A DNA stretch of 64,000 nt, from NCBI RefSeq assembly GCF_015234135.1, contig NZ_JADGIK010000001.1, forward strand, positions 1 to 64,000. The letters run 5' to 3'. The DNA comes from Faecalibacter rhinopitheci. GTDB taxonomy: Bacteria; Bacteroidota; Bacteroidia; Flavobacteriales; Weeksellaceae. Positions 17,300 to 26,433 of this stretch are shown here, piece by piece. Position numbers and translations under genes: made by a program. Position 1 is the stretch's first letter; each line of letters opens with the position of its first letter. The notes under the pieces were generated by a model. It saw nothing but the letters and a program-made list of their open reading frames with translations, made no database searches and was not told where the DNA came from.

Positions 17300-18277
17300 A
17301 TGACCATCTTTAAAAAAATATTTCCAGATCCATTACTTTTTTATCTACTTATTTCACTTATCCTAGCATATTTTTTACCTGAACTTAGCGATATTAGTTT
17401 TAAAGAGTATAATCTTCAAAATATTATTGACATTGGGGTTATGGCTGTATTCTTTTTTTATGGATTAAAATTGAAATGGAATGAAGTTTTTAGAGATTTA
17501 AAAAACTGGAAATTACATGTAAGAATCCAAGCTATTACATTCTGCCTTTTTCCTATATTAGGATTATTATTCTATCCGATTACCTTGATTAATGAAAATT
17601 TCTATCTATTATTTTTAGCTATTTTCTATTTATGCTGTCTACCTAGCACCGTTTCTTCTTCAGTTGTTATGGTTTCTATGGCACATGGGAACGTTACATC
17701 AGCAATATTTAATGCTAGCTTATCAGGGTTATTAGGGATTGTAATTACGCCATTATTAATGAGCTTCTTTATTAGACAAAATGGTGATGTAGATTCTTTT
17801 CAAATTTTTTTAGATTTAATTATAAGCGTAATTCTTCCAGTAGTATTAGGCGCTTTGTGTAAACCATTTTTAGGTAAATTCTATGAAAAATATAAAAATG
17901 TATTTAGTAATATAGATAAGCTTACTATCGTTTTAATTGTATACGTTAGTTTTAGCCATACTTTTCATAATGGTTTGATAACAAGTGTTGGATATTTTAA
18001 TTTGTTCCTTACAATTGTATGTGTAGTTTCATTATTTATATTTGTATTTTACTTTATACAATATTTAAATAATGCATTCTGGAAATATAAAAAATCAGAT
18101 TTCATTACACTTCAATTTTGTGGTACGAAGAAATCTCTAGTACATGGCTCTGTAATGGCTGGAATTATTTTTGGTAAAGAAATAGGATTTATATTATTGC
18201 CAATCATGATTTACCATACTTTTCAATTAATGTTTATAAGTTATAAAGCTTCTCAATATGCTAAAAAAATGGAGTAG
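17300..18277 (+). CDS. Bile-acid:sodium symporter-like membrane transporter
   Basis: A 325-residue inner-membrane protein with about ten hydrophobic helices in the SBF-like (YfeH/ASBT-related) pattern. Recognisable are IDIGVMAVFFFYGLKLKW near residue 44, the conserved crossover region LCCLPSTVSSSVVMVSMAHGN (about 112-132), and FCGTKKSLVHGSVMAGIIFG near the end. These correspond to sodium- and substrate-binding segments of the fold. The real substrate in bacteria is generally unknown and need not be a bile acid. Its last 20 bases overlap the following DUF3810 gene, suggesting an operon of two membrane proteins. Confidence 0.85.
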   Translation: MTIFKKIFPDPLLFYLLISLILAYFLPELSDISFKEYNLQNIIDIGVMAVFFFYGLKLKWNEVFRDLKNWKLHVRIQAITFCLFPILGLLFYPITLINENFYLLFLAIFYLCCLPSTVSSSVVMVSMAHGNVTSAIFNASLSGLLGIVITPLLMSFFIRQNGDVDSFQIFLDLIISVILPVVLGALCKPFLGKFYEKYKNVFSNIDKLTIVLIVYVSFSHTFHNGLITSVGYFNLFLTIVCVVSLFIFVFYFIQYLNNAFWKYKKSDFITLQFCGTKKSLVHGSVMAGIIFGKEIGFILLPIMIYHTFQLMFISYKASQYAKKME

Positions 18278-19310
18278 CTGGGGTATTATATTTTTTGTTC
18301 AAATAGTATGGTGGACATTTTTACATAATTTTGATACATTAAATTCAGTATGGTTTAATGTAATAACGGCAAATTATAACCAAGTAATATATCATTTAAG
18401 TGCTAAAATTTCTTGGCCTATTGGAGAATTTTTATACCTAAGTGTAATAATAATTCTTTTATCTTGGATATACAAATGTATTAAGGTAAGGACAATTTCA
18501 TATTTTCTAAAATCCTCATTTATAATATTATCATGTATACTTTTCTTGTATAAATCTGTATGGGGAATTACATATTATAAAGATAATTTTAAAATTGATA
18601 AACCTAAATATATAATTGAGGTTGATAATCTTAAATTGCTTTATTGCAGTACGTTAAGTAAATCTATACTTGATAGAAATAGTCTTCAGTTAAACGAAAA
18701 AGAATATGTTAAGTTTAATTTTAGCGAGGTAGATTATTTGAATGATTTCCAAAAAAATCAGTATTTGCTACAGCAAGAAAAATGGATTAATAATTATATT
18801 ATAATAGAACAACCTGTTGTTAAACATTCATATATCTCAAACTTACTTAATTATTCTGGAATACTAGGGTATTATAATCCGTTTACAATTGAAAGTAATA
18901 TTAATTTTCACAATACACAATTGAAAACCCCAAGTACAATTTTTCATGAATTGGCACACCAAATGGGATTTGCATCTGAGAGTGAAGCAAATTTTATTGC
19001 ATATTATTTAGGTAGCAAATCAAATTTAGCGGAAGTAAGGTATGCAGTAAATTATAAATTGATTTTTTCACTTTTAAGTGAAATCTCTAAATATGATTCC
19101 CAATTTGTAAAAAAGGAAATGGAAAATCTACCCTTGGGTATAAAGACAGATAGAGAATATGAACTTAGTTATTATACACAATTTGATGGTAAAACAAATG
19201 AAATATTTTCAAATTTTAATGATCAATTTCTGAAAGCAAATAACCAAGAAGGCACGATATCATATTCTAAATATATTGAATTGGTTTATTATTATCATTT
19301 TATAAAATAA
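18258..19310 (+). CDS. DUF3810 membrane protein with HELAHQ zinc-protease motif
   Basis: A 350-residue protein with three N-terminal membrane helices (roughly 8-25, 55-75 and 83-103) and a C-terminal soluble domain. HELAHQMGF at residues 230-238 is a zinc-binding HExxH motif, with ESEANFIAYY just after it providing a possible third ligand. DUF3810 proteins are widespread in Bacteroidota and are predicted membrane-bound metalloproteases; substrates are unknown to me. The preceding YNPFTIESNINFHN and the STIFHELAHQ context fit the family. The 20-base overlap with the symporter gene implies coupled expression. A strong terminator follows. Confidence 0.85.
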   Translation: MLKKWSSWGIIFFVQIVWWTFLHNFDTLNSVWFNVITANYNQVIYHLSAKISWPIGEFLYLSVIIILLSWIYKCIKVRTISYFLKSSFIILSCILFLYKSVWGITYYKDNFKIDKPKYIIEVDNLKLLYCSTLSKSILDRNSLQLNEKEYVKFNFSEVDYLNDFQKNQYLLQQEKWINNYIIIEQPVVKHSYISNLLNYSGILGYYNPFTIESNINFHNTQLKTPSTIFHELAHQMGFASESEANFIAYYLGSKSNLAEVRYAVNYKLIFSLLSEISKYDSQFVKKEMENLPLGIKTDREYELSYYTQFDGKTNEIFSNFNDQFLKANNQEGTISYSKYIELVYYYHFIK

Positions 19311-19343
19311 AAAAAAGGTGAATTATTAAATTCACCTTTTTTT
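19311..19343. terminator. Terminator after the symporter-DUF3810 unit
   Basis: Stem AAAAAAGGTGAATT / AATTCACCTTTTTT with a short loop. It is symmetrical and probably also ends the minus-strand gene at 19360-20331. Confidence 0.9.
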
Positions 19344-19359
19344 ATAATTATGTATATGA

Positions 19360-20331
19360 TTACAGAACGTATTTATCTTTATAAATGATTGCTGATTTCA
19401 CTTTATAATTTCCATCCTCATCAGCTTCTGTTAAAACTAAAATTGGATAATACTCCCCACTTGGTAACGGTTTAGTAATATTAGTAGTTATAGATGTATT
19501 TTTAAGCTCAGAAGATTTAGAGATAGGTTTAATATCTACATTTAATAATTCGTAACCTTCAACGTTTGCATAATTGCTTGGTTCAGTTTCTGAGAAATAA
19601 ACCATCAATTTTAATTTTTTAGTATCTTCAGCTGTACGATTCTGAATACTATTATTCACTCCATCAATTTTAACTGATAATGCTGCAAAATCAACTTCTA
19701 ATTTCCAGTCACCTGTTAATACAATCTGATTTGGAACATATGCTAAGCTTAGAGAACTTTTAACAGTAGAATAGATGTTAGATAATGTATTATCAGCTTT
19801 CTCGCCATTTAATAAATAATTTGTGCTAGTTTCATCAACTAATCTAAATTTGTTATCAACATATCTAAGTGTGTTATCTAAAATTTTATAATTTATAACA
19901 GAACCTTTAAGTTTATCTCTTAAAACTATAACTGTATTATATGAACCTGGAGCTAAATTTTCAATATCTTTTTGACTGAAAACTATTCTTAAATTATTAT
20001 AACTAGTTTTATTACCATCAATTTGACCTAACGCAGTAACACGCGATAATTTATTTGGTAATTCATTTATAGAATACTTTGTTTGTGTAGGAACAAAAAA
20101 AACAGATAACTCTAAATCATTACTTCTAGAAGTAGAATTATTCATTATTTGAGAACCATTGATAACATAAGAATTATTCATATCATCACTTTTAATTCCC
20201 CAATTCCCTCGAAACTCATACTGTTGATTAAAAGAAGATGAATCATCCTTAATTACTACCGTATGTTGTGAATAAGAGTAGCTGGCTGAAATAAGTAAAG
20301 CGGATAACAATATTTTTTTAAAGCTGTTCAT
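19360..20331 (-). CDS. Exported protein with two repeated beta-rich domains, unknown
   Basis: A 323-residue protein with a signal peptide (SYS-Q, about 21 residues). The mature part appears to be two related modules. The first (about 38-140) runs from YEFRGNWGIKS through NDLELSVFFVPTQ to LAPGSYNTVIVLRD. The second (about 205-310) runs from LTGDWKLEV through KKLKLMVYFSETEPSNY to PLPSGEYYPILVLTEAD. Both end with a P/A-x-GxY-x2-V/I-LVL-type strand. No catalytic motif, Cys pair or sorting tail is visible. It is probably a periplasmic or surface-associated structural or binding protein; I recognise no named family. Confidence 0.7.
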   Translation of the reverse strand: MNSFKKILLSALLISASYSYSQHTVVIKDDSSSFNQQYEFRGNWGIKSDDMNNSYVINGSQIMNNSTSRSNDLELSVFFVPTQTKYSINELPNKLSRVTALGQIDGNKTSYNNLRIVFSQKDIENLAPGSYNTVIVLRDKLKGSVINYKILDNTLRYVDNKFRLVDETSTNYLLNGEKADNTLSNIYSTVKSSLSLAYVPNQIVLTGDWKLEVDFAALSVKIDGVNNSIQNRTAEDTKKLKLMVYFSETEPSNYANVEGYELLNVDIKPISKSSELKNTSITTNITKPLPSGEYYPILVLTEADEDGNYKVKSAIIYKDKYVL

Positions 20332-20487
20332 AGGTTTTCATTTAAAGTATTTGTACAAAAATAACATAATTTTAGATACTATAATAATTATTAAGTTAAG
20401 AATATACAGTTTTTTTTACCCAATTATAGTGAGAATGAAATAGGTAGTTGTAAAGTTTTCATAATTTTGTAATAGAAAATAAGCAAA

Positions 20488-21297
20488 ATGAGAATAAAAA
20501 TAAATGAAATTGATCAATTTGATCAATTGATACATGATGATTCAACAAAGTTTGAAAGTGTTACAGTATTTGATCGAAACGGTTTAGCTCCAGTTTCTAA
20601 GAATAATTTATTTGGTCTTATTAATGGAGAAGGTGACGTAATTATTCCATTCGAATATCAGTCTATTGTGATGTCTACCATAAATGCATATAGTGTTTCC
20701 AAAGATGATAAATGGGGATTTGTAACTAAGTCAAATCAAATAATTATTCCAATTATTTATGATTTAACTTCAGATTTTATTGAAAATTTATGCGCTGTAA
20801 AAAAAGATAATAAATGGGGGTTTATTGATTTATTAAATACTGAAATAATTCCATTTGATTACGATGGATGTACAGATTTTAGAGCTGGAATAGCGGGTGT
20901 TGTTAAAAATGATAAATGGGGTGTAATTGATAAAGAAAATAATCTTAAAATTGACTTTCAATATGAATATTTAACTCCAGTTGATCATCAATATTTAACA
21001 TTTGGGAAAGCTACTACAATAAAAATTGAACGTCCAGATATATTAGCTTATTTTCCTTATTTCTTGTCAAAAGATAATTATTTAATGAATTTTGGCCTGG
21101 TTTCTATCGAAAATAATATCATTTTAGAAGCAGTTTCTGAATTACCCGTTTTAGAAAGTTATGATGGAAAGCCTGTTGTTCGACAAAATTATCAGCAAGG
21201 TTACTTAAATGATAATAATGAGTTTGTTCCATTTGAACAATTTGAAATTGATCCATATGAAGAAAAAATTCTTAAACAAATAGGAGTGATGAAATAA
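20488..21297 (+). CDS. WG-repeat protein
   Basis: A 269-residue protein built around four repeats with a 34-residue period: NNLFGLI (40-45), DDKWGFV (73-79), DNKWGFI (107-113) and NDKWGVI (141-147), each followed by a beta hairpin and an IIP-x-YD-type turn. WG repeats form beta-propeller-like or binding modules of unknown role. There is no signal peptide, so this copy is probably cytoplasmic, whereas many WG proteins are exported. The C-terminal 120 residues are less repetitive. It is followed by a hairpin shared with the convergent acetyltransferase gene. Confidence 0.85.
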   Translation: MRIKINEIDQFDQLIHDDSTKFESVTVFDRNGLAPVSKNNLFGLINGEGDVIIPFEYQSIVMSTINAYSVSKDDKWGFVTKSNQIIIPIIYDLTSDFIENLCAVKKDNKWGFIDLLNTEIIPFDYDGCTDFRAGIAGVVKNDKWGVIDKENNLKIDFQYEYLTPVDHQYLTFGKATTIKIERPDILAYFPYFLSKDNYLMNFGLVSIENNIILEAVSELPVLESYDGKPVVRQNYQQGYLNDNNEFVPFEQFEIDPYEEKILKQIGVMK

Positions 21298-21306
21298 CTA
21301 ATAATA

Positions 21307-21336
21307 TAAAAAAGGAGTTTTTTAAACTCCTTTTTT
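21307..21336. terminator. Hairpin between WG-repeat and acetyltransferase genes
   Basis: AAAAAAGGAGTTT / AAACTCCTTTTTT stem. The right half overlaps the last codons and stop codon (21322-21324) of the minus-strand acetyltransferase, so one inverted repeat serves both genes and part of it is coding. Confidence 0.85.
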
Positions 21337-21888
21337 ATATTGCATATGTTCGTGATTTTCACTCATCAATCTTTTTTCTCCTACAACTTTAAATCCTTTC
21401 GACTCATATAATTTTTTTGCTTTAGGATTTGTAAAATCGACTAATAAACCTAACACTTTATCTTGTTTATTTGCAACTTCTTCAATTAAGTAATCTAAAA
21501 TATAATTTCCGAAACCTTTACCACGAAATTCTGGGAAAATACTAATAGTGTCAATATAAATTTCGCCTTCTTCAGTTTCATTTTCTGGTTGTATATCTTG
21601 GTTATATACGGTAGATAATACTTCTAAGACTGGTTTTCTTAATTCATCTAATTTTGCACCATCATATATTGTGAAACTCCCAGCGATTTCATTATCATAA
21701 AGTAAAACGCTACAGTTTTGATAACTATATTGATTTGCTTCTTTTTCAATTAAAGTTCTTAAAAAATATTTTGCCTTATCTTCATTTTTTTCTCCAATAA
21801 ATTCGAATGCAATATCTCTCATTGCAAAAAGCATTAATTCAGAAATGATTGCGGCATCTTCTATTTTGGCTTTACGTATTTCGATCAC
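21322..21888 (-). CDS. GNAT-family N-acetyltransferase
   Basis: A 188-residue acetyl-CoA-dependent N-acetyltransferase. Motif A is RGKGFGNYI at residues 122-130, preceded by YIDTISIFPEF, and the C-terminal motif B is LLVDFTNPKAKKLYESKGFKVV. The N-terminal region IRKAKIEDAAIISELM is typical of GNAT domains. Substrate is unknown. There is an insertion of acidic sequence (QPENETEEGEI) before the core strand. The upstream gene's terminator at 21909-21940 separates it from the lipoprotein gene, so it is transcribed independently. Confidence 0.85.
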   Translation of the reverse strand: MIEIRKAKIEDAAIISELMLFAMRDIAFEFIGEKNEDKAKYFLRTLIEKEANQYSYQNCSVLLYDNEIAGSFTIYDGAKLDELRKPVLEVLSTVYNQDIQPENETEEGEIYIDTISIFPEFRGKGFGNYILDYLIEEVANKQDKVLGLLVDFTNPKAKKLYESKGFKVVGEKRLMSENHEHMQYKKGV

Positions 21889-21908
21889 AGTATGTTTTAT
21901 TTAAAAAT

Positions 21909-21940
21909 AAAAGCCCTGAAATATTAATTTCAGGGCTTTT
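21909..21940 (-). terminator. Terminator of the LEA-like lipoprotein gene
   Basis: Stem AAAAGCCCTGAAAT / ATTTCAGGGCTTTT with a TATT-type loop, located just downstream of the minus-strand gene ending at 21960. Confidence 0.9.
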
Positions 21941-21959
21941 ATAAAATTATAAAGCTTAA

Positions 21960-22472
21960 TTATTTAATTTTAGCTTTTTCTAATGTATTATTAATTCCCT
22001 GTTTTGCATCCTCAGCAGCCTTGTTAACTCCTTCTTTAGCATCCTGCGCAGCTTGGTTTACGTCTTCCTTAGCATCTTTAGCAGCAGCATTTACATCTTC
22101 CTTCACATTTTGTGCTTTTTGATCAATTTTATTTGCTGCATCATTTACCCCTTCTTTCACATCATTAGCTGCACCTTTTACTGCTGTTTTTGTGTTTTCC
22201 CATGCAACGTTAGCATTGTCTAATGCTTTTCTCGCTGTTTCTTCAGCGGCTTTATCACCTTTTGCAATAGCTTCATCTAAATCCTTCTGTGCTTGGTCTA
22301 CCTTAGCCTTAGCTTCCGCTTCGTCTACATAAACACCGTCAACTTCTGTTGTTTCTACTACTGCAATTGTATCGCTATCTGAGTCTGTAACAACAGTTTT
22401 ATTCGTTTCAGTTTTACAAGAAGTTGCAAATGCTAAACCAGCTACAGCAACAGCTACGAATAATTTTTTCAT
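21960..22472 (-). CDS. Lipoprotein with LEA-like 11-residue repeats
   Basis: A 170-residue lipoprotein starting MKKLFVAVAVAGLAFATSC, with Cys19 as the lipidation site. After a Thr/Asp-rich linker, residues from about 55 to the end are Ala/Lys/Asp/Glu-rich and almost Cys-, Pro- and aromatic-free. The C-terminal 70 residues repeat every 11 positions: DAKEDVNQAAQ, DAKEGVNKAAE, DAKQGINNTLE, with related units before them. This amphipathic 11-mer pattern resembles group 3 LEA and apolipoprotein-type proteins, which are disordered in solution and helical on membranes or when dry. A role in envelope stress protection is inference. It has its own terminator. Confidence 0.8.
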   Translation of the reverse strand: MKKLFVAVAVAGLAFATSCKTETNKTVVTDSDSDTIAVVETTEVDGVYVDEAEAKAKVDQAQKDLDEAIAKGDKAAEETARKALDNANVAWENTKTAVKGAANDVKEGVNDAANKIDQKAQNVKEDVNAAAKDAKEDVNQAAQDAKEGVNKAAEDAKQGINNTLEKAKIK

Positions 22473-22616
22473 AATCAAAGTTTTTTTAGTTTATAATATA
22501 TTGGTTTAAAGTAAAAACAATAATTAAACCACTTTTTGTGATAAGTAGTTTATATTTTAATTTAAATGTAAGTAATTCCTACTAATTATAGGAAATATAG
22601 TATAAATTTTAACACA

Positions 22617-23450
22617 TTAATTATATATTTCTATAATCCGATCATTTCCAGATATATCTTTGTGTAAAATAGCATGTTCATAATATCTAAGAAACATTTC
22701 CTGCGTTTCTTTCCCTAAATATTGGTTAATTTCACAAAAAATTTTACCATCGTTATTTAGATGTAACTTTCCAAATTGAGCCACTTTTTTATAAAAAACT
22801 AAAGGATCATCATTAGAAACAAATAATGCTAAATGAGGTTCGTGTTGTAGCACATTTATATGCATTTCTTTTTTCTCTAAATCTCGGATATAAGGAGGGT
22901 TAGAGATGATTAAATCATATTTATAATCAAGTTGAAAATCTTCTAATAAGTCTTGATGTATAAATTTTACATCAGTTTTTAAATTTTCATTATTTTCTTT
23001 TGCAATTTTTAATGCTTCGGTAGAAATATCAATTGCCTGTACATTTGCTGTAGGGTATAATTTATTTAAGGTAATAGGAATACAACCTGATCCTGTTCCT
23101 AGATCAATTATTTTTAGAGGTAGATTATTTTTGTATTTTTCAGTAATTAAATAGATTAATTCTTCCGTTTCTGGACGTGGAATTAAAGTATGTTCGTTAA
23201 CCTTAAAGAAATAATCATAAAAAAATGCATATCCAACAACTTGTTGTATTGGTTTTCCAGATTTTAATTCCGATAAATCTTTTTCGAAATGAGGAGTTTT
23301 AAATTCAATTTTATCATCATTAAATAAAAATGAATCTAAAATATTTAATCTTATTTCAATATAATATCTAAAGATTGCTTCAATTTCATCGTCATTATAT
23401 AAAGTATTTAACTCTTGATATAAACTGTTTTTTATTCCTTTTATCGTCAT
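22617..23450 (-). CDS. prmC: Release factor glutamine methyltransferase PrmC
   Basis: A cytoplasmic S-adenosylmethionine-dependent enzyme that methylates the glutamine of the GGQ motif of peptide release factors. The 277-residue product has an N-terminal helical domain, IPRPETEELI (about 90-99), the SAM-binding motif DLGTGSGCIP (116-125), the acidic loop AIDISTEAL and the catalytic NPPY at 184-187. ATG 23450 was chosen because a TATCTTTG promoter element lies only 4 bases upstream, which excludes the frame beginning at 23465. The transcript is probably leaderless. It is divergent from uvrA. Confidence 0.93.
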   Translation of the reverse strand: MTIKGIKNSLYQELNTLYNDDEIEAIFRYYIEIRLNILDSFLFNDDKIEFKTPHFEKDLSELKSGKPIQQVVGYAFFYDYFFKVNEHTLIPRPETEELIYLITEKYKNNLPLKIIDLGTGSGCIPITLNKLYPTANVQAIDISTEALKIAKENNENLKTDVKFIHQDLLEDFQLDYKYDLIISNPPYIRDLEKKEMHINVLQHEPHLALFVSNDDPLVFYKKVAQFGKLHLNNDGKIFCEINQYLGKETQEMFLRYYEHAILHKDISGNDRIIEIYN

Positions 23451-23454
23451 GCGA

Positions 23455-23462
23455 CAAAGATA
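23455..23462 (-). promoter_or_regulatory. -7 promoter element of prmC
   Basis: Minus-strand TATCTTTG ends 4 bases before the ATG at 23450, so transcription would begin at or next to the start codon. No clear -33 TTTG at 19-21 bases. Confidence 0.55.
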
Positions 23463-23576
23463 CATTTATCCCGATAAAACACTAGATTTTCAATTTGTAA
23501 AAAAATAAAAACATAGTGCTAATACTTCGCTTAAGGAATTAAGATTTTATTTGGCTCAAAACAAAAGAGAATTCAT

Positions 23577-23584
23577 TAAATTTG
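23577..23584 (+). promoter_or_regulatory. -7 promoter element of uvrA
   Basis: TAAATTTG matches TAnnTTTG and ends 7 bases before the ATG at 23592; a TTTG lies 23 bases upstream, slightly further than ideal. A leaderless or nearly leaderless transcript is implied. Confidence 0.5.
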
Positions 23585-23591
23585 CTTTTCG

Positions 23592-26396
23592 ATGGAAAAA
23601 GATATAAGTAAATTAGATCCTAAAAAATATATTCTGATTAAAGGAGCCAAGCTTCATAATCTGAAAAATATTGATGTTGCTATACCTAAAAATAAGCTAA
23701 TAGTTATAACTGGAATGTCTGGTTCTGGTAAATCGACATTAGCTTTTGATACATTGTATGCAGAAGGTCAGCGTCGATATGTAGAAAGTTTATCATCTTA
23801 TGCAAGACAATTTTTAGGTAAGTTAAATAAACCTCAAGTAGATTATATTCATGGAATAGCTCCAGCTATTGCAATACAACAGAAGGTGAATTCTACAAAT
23901 CCTAGATCTACTGTTGGTACTTCTACAGAAATTTATGATTATCTAAAGTTATTATATGCTCGTATTGGTAAAACTTATTCTCCAATTACAGGGGAATTGG
24001 TTCAGAAAGATTCGGTAACAGATGTAATTGACTTTATGAAAACATATCCTGCAGAGTCTAAATTTATACTTGGAATTGATTTAATTATTCCAGAGGAAAG
24101 AACATTTGTAGAACATCTTAGTATACTTCAACAACAAGGGTTTACTCGTTTATCTATAGATGGAAATCAAGTTAAAATAGAAGATTTAATTTCGTTTAAC
24201 TTTGATCCACAACCTGACAATAAAGTTTCATTACTTATTGATCGTATTTCTATTCCACAAGAAGCTGAAGATTCTTTTTTTCATAGGTTAGCTGATTCTA
24301 TTGAAACGGCTTTTTTTGAAGGCAAAGGGAATATTAAACTTCTCCATGTAGATGAAAAAGTAATTAAAAATTTCTCTAATAAGTTTGAAGCAGATGGGAT
24401 GATTTTTAATGAACCAAATACGCATTTTTTTAGCTTTAATAATCCTTATGGTGCTTGTCCTACTTGCGAAGGTTACGGGAAGATTATAGGAATAGATGAA
24501 GATTTAGTAATTCCAAATAAATCTCTTTCTATATATGAGGATGCTATTGCAGCGTGGAAAGGCGATAAAATGAGTGAATGGAAAAACTTCTTTTTGAAAG
24601 CAGCTACTAAAGTTGACTTTCCTATTCATAAACCTTATTATGAATTATCCGAAGATCAAAAAGATTTTCTATGGAGAGGAAACTCAAGTTGGGAAGGTCT
24701 AGATGGATTTTTCAAAATGGTAGAGCAAAATACATATAAAATTCAATATCGTGTTATGTTATCGCGCTATCGTGGTAAAACTATTTGTCCTACGTGTAAA
24801 GGTCGTAGACTACGATTAGAGACTAATTATGTCAAAATTAATGACAAAGCTATCTCAGAATTAGTTGATCTTCCTTTAAATGAATTAAACGAATTTTTTC
24901 AGTCTATTGTTTTTTCTGATTTTGATCGTCAAGTTGCTAATCGAATAATTTACGAAATAGGTTCTCGCCTACAATTTTTATTAGATGTAGGGCTAGATTA
25001 TTTATCTCTAAATAGAGCATCTAACACCTTATCAGGTGGTGAATCGCAACGTATTAATTTAGCAACTTCTTTAGGAAGTAGTTTGGTAGGATCTATGTAT
25101 ATCTTAGATGAGCCATCTATTGGTTTACACTCAAAAGACACAGAGCGTTTTGTAACAATTTTACATCGCTTACGTGACCTAGGAAATACAGTAATTGTAG
25201 TAGAACATGATGAAGATATCATGAAAGCTGCTGATTATATAATTGATATTGGTCCAGAAGCAGGTACAAATGGAGGAGAAGTTGTTTTCCAAGGTACGTA
25301 TGAAGAGCTATTAAAAGCAGATACTTTAACGGGTAAATATCTAAATCAAAAACTTGAAATAGAAATTCCAAATAAACGAATAAAGCCTAAAAATTTTCTT
25401 AAGATTATAGGTGCGAGAGAAAATAACTTGAAAAATATTGATGTTAAATTTCCTCTTAATATGTTAACTGTTATTACAGGTGTATCAGGTTCTGGGAAGT
25501 CAACATTAATGAAAGATATACTAACGCCAGCTTTAGAACGTCATTTTGAAATTTATGGGAATAGAATAGGGGAAAGTGATGGACTAATTGGTGATTTAGC
25601 TCAATTAAAAGGGATTGAATTAATTGATCAAAATCCAATTGGTAAATCTTCTCGTTCCAACCCTGTAACATATGTAAAAGCTTATGATGATATCCGTAAT
25701 TTATTTGCGGTACAAAAAGCAAGTAAACTAAATGGATTTCAAGCAAAGCACTTCTCGTTTAACGTAGATGGCGGCCGATGTGACGCTTGTAAAGGCGAAG
25801 GAACCATTACAATCGAAATGCAATTTATGGCTGATGTAGATTTAGTTTGTGAAGAATGTAATGGTGATAGGTTTAAGAAATCTGTATTAGAAATAAAATA
25901 CCAAGATCTTTCTATTTCAGATGTTTTAAATCTTACAATAGATGAAGCAATTGAATTTTTCAATACTCATGCTCAGAAAAAAATAGTAGATAAACTTAAA
26001 CCTTTACAAGATGTAGGATTAGGTTACGTTAAACTTGGACAATCTTCTAGTACATTATCCGGAGGTGAAGCACAACGTGTAAAATTAGCTTATTTCTTAA
26101 CTAAAGGAGAAACAGCTGACAAAACGTTATTTATTTTTGATGAACCATCTACAGGATTACATTTTCATGATATCAAAAAATTAATAAAAGCTTTGCGAGC
26201 TTTGATAGATTTAGGTCATTCTGTTTTTGTTATTGAGCATAATATGGATATCATAAAAGTTGCAGATTGGATTATAGATTTAGGTCCTGAAGGAGGAAAA
26301 CATGGAGGTAAGTTAGTCGCAGAAGGTACACCGGAAGATATTATAAAAATTAAAGAATCTTTTACAGGTCAGTTTCTGAAAGAGAAGTTAATATAA
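23592..26396 (+). CDS. uvrA: Excinuclease ABC subunit A
   Basis: The DNA-damage recognition ATPase of nucleotide excision repair, acting with UvrB and UvrC. At 934 residues it is full length. Two ABC modules are present: Walker A GMSGSGKST at 41-49 and GVSGSGKST at about 630-638, with the signature NTLSGGESQRINLA in the first half and STLSGGEAQRVKLA in the second, plus Walker B regions YILDEPSIGLH and FIFDEPSTGLH. Zinc-binding cysteines occur at CPTCEGYGK (from residue 289), CPTCKGRRL and the GGRCDACKGEG / CEECNGDRF finger. The segment RRYVESLSSYARQFLG is typical of UvrA. A terminator follows. Confidence 0.97.
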   Translation: MEKDISKLDPKKYILIKGAKLHNLKNIDVAIPKNKLIVITGMSGSGKSTLAFDTLYAEGQRRYVESLSSYARQFLGKLNKPQVDYIHGIAPAIAIQQKVNSTNPRSTVGTSTEIYDYLKLLYARIGKTYSPITGELVQKDSVTDVIDFMKTYPAESKFILGIDLIIPEERTFVEHLSILQQQGFTRLSIDGNQVKIEDLISFNFDPQPDNKVSLLIDRISIPQEAEDSFFHRLADSIETAFFEGKGNIKLLHVDEKVIKNFSNKFEADGMIFNEPNTHFFSFNNPYGACPTCEGYGKIIGIDEDLVIPNKSLSIYEDAIAAWKGDKMSEWKNFFLKAATKVDFPIHKPYYELSEDQKDFLWRGNSSWEGLDGFFKMVEQNTYKIQYRVMLSRYRGKTICPTCKGRRLRLETNYVKINDKAISELVDLPLNELNEFFQSIVFSDFDRQVANRIIYEIGSRLQFLLDVGLDYLSLNRASNTLSGGESQRINLATSLGSSLVGSMYILDEPSIGLHSKDTERFVTILHRLRDLGNTVIVVEHDEDIMKAADYIIDIGPEAGTNGGEVVFQGTYEELLKADTLTGKYLNQKLEIEIPNKRIKPKNFLKIIGARENNLKNIDVKFPLNMLTVITGVSGSGKSTLMKDILTPALERHFEIYGNRIGESDGLIGDLAQLKGIELIDQNPIGKSSRSNPVTYVKAYDDIRNLFAVQKASKLNGFQAKHFSFNVDGGRCDACKGEGTITIEMQFMADVDLVCEECNGDRFKKSVLEIKYQDLSISDVLNLTIDEAIEFFNTHAQKKIVDKLKPLQDVGLGYVKLGQSSSTLSGGEAQRVKLAYFLTKGETADKTLFIFDEPSTGLHFHDIKKLIKALRALIDLGHSVFVIEHNMDIIKVADWIIDLGPEGGKHGGKLVAEGTPEDIIKIKESFTGQFLKEKLI

Positions 26397-26400
26397 AATA

Positions 26401-26430
26401 AAAATGTCACTCTTTATAGAGTGACATTTT
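26401..26430. terminator. Terminator between uvrA and the TlpA-like gene
   Basis: Stem AAAATGTCACTC / GAGTGACATTTT with a TTTATA loop, symmetrical so usable from both strands. Confidence 0.9.
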
Positions 26431-26433
26431 TAT

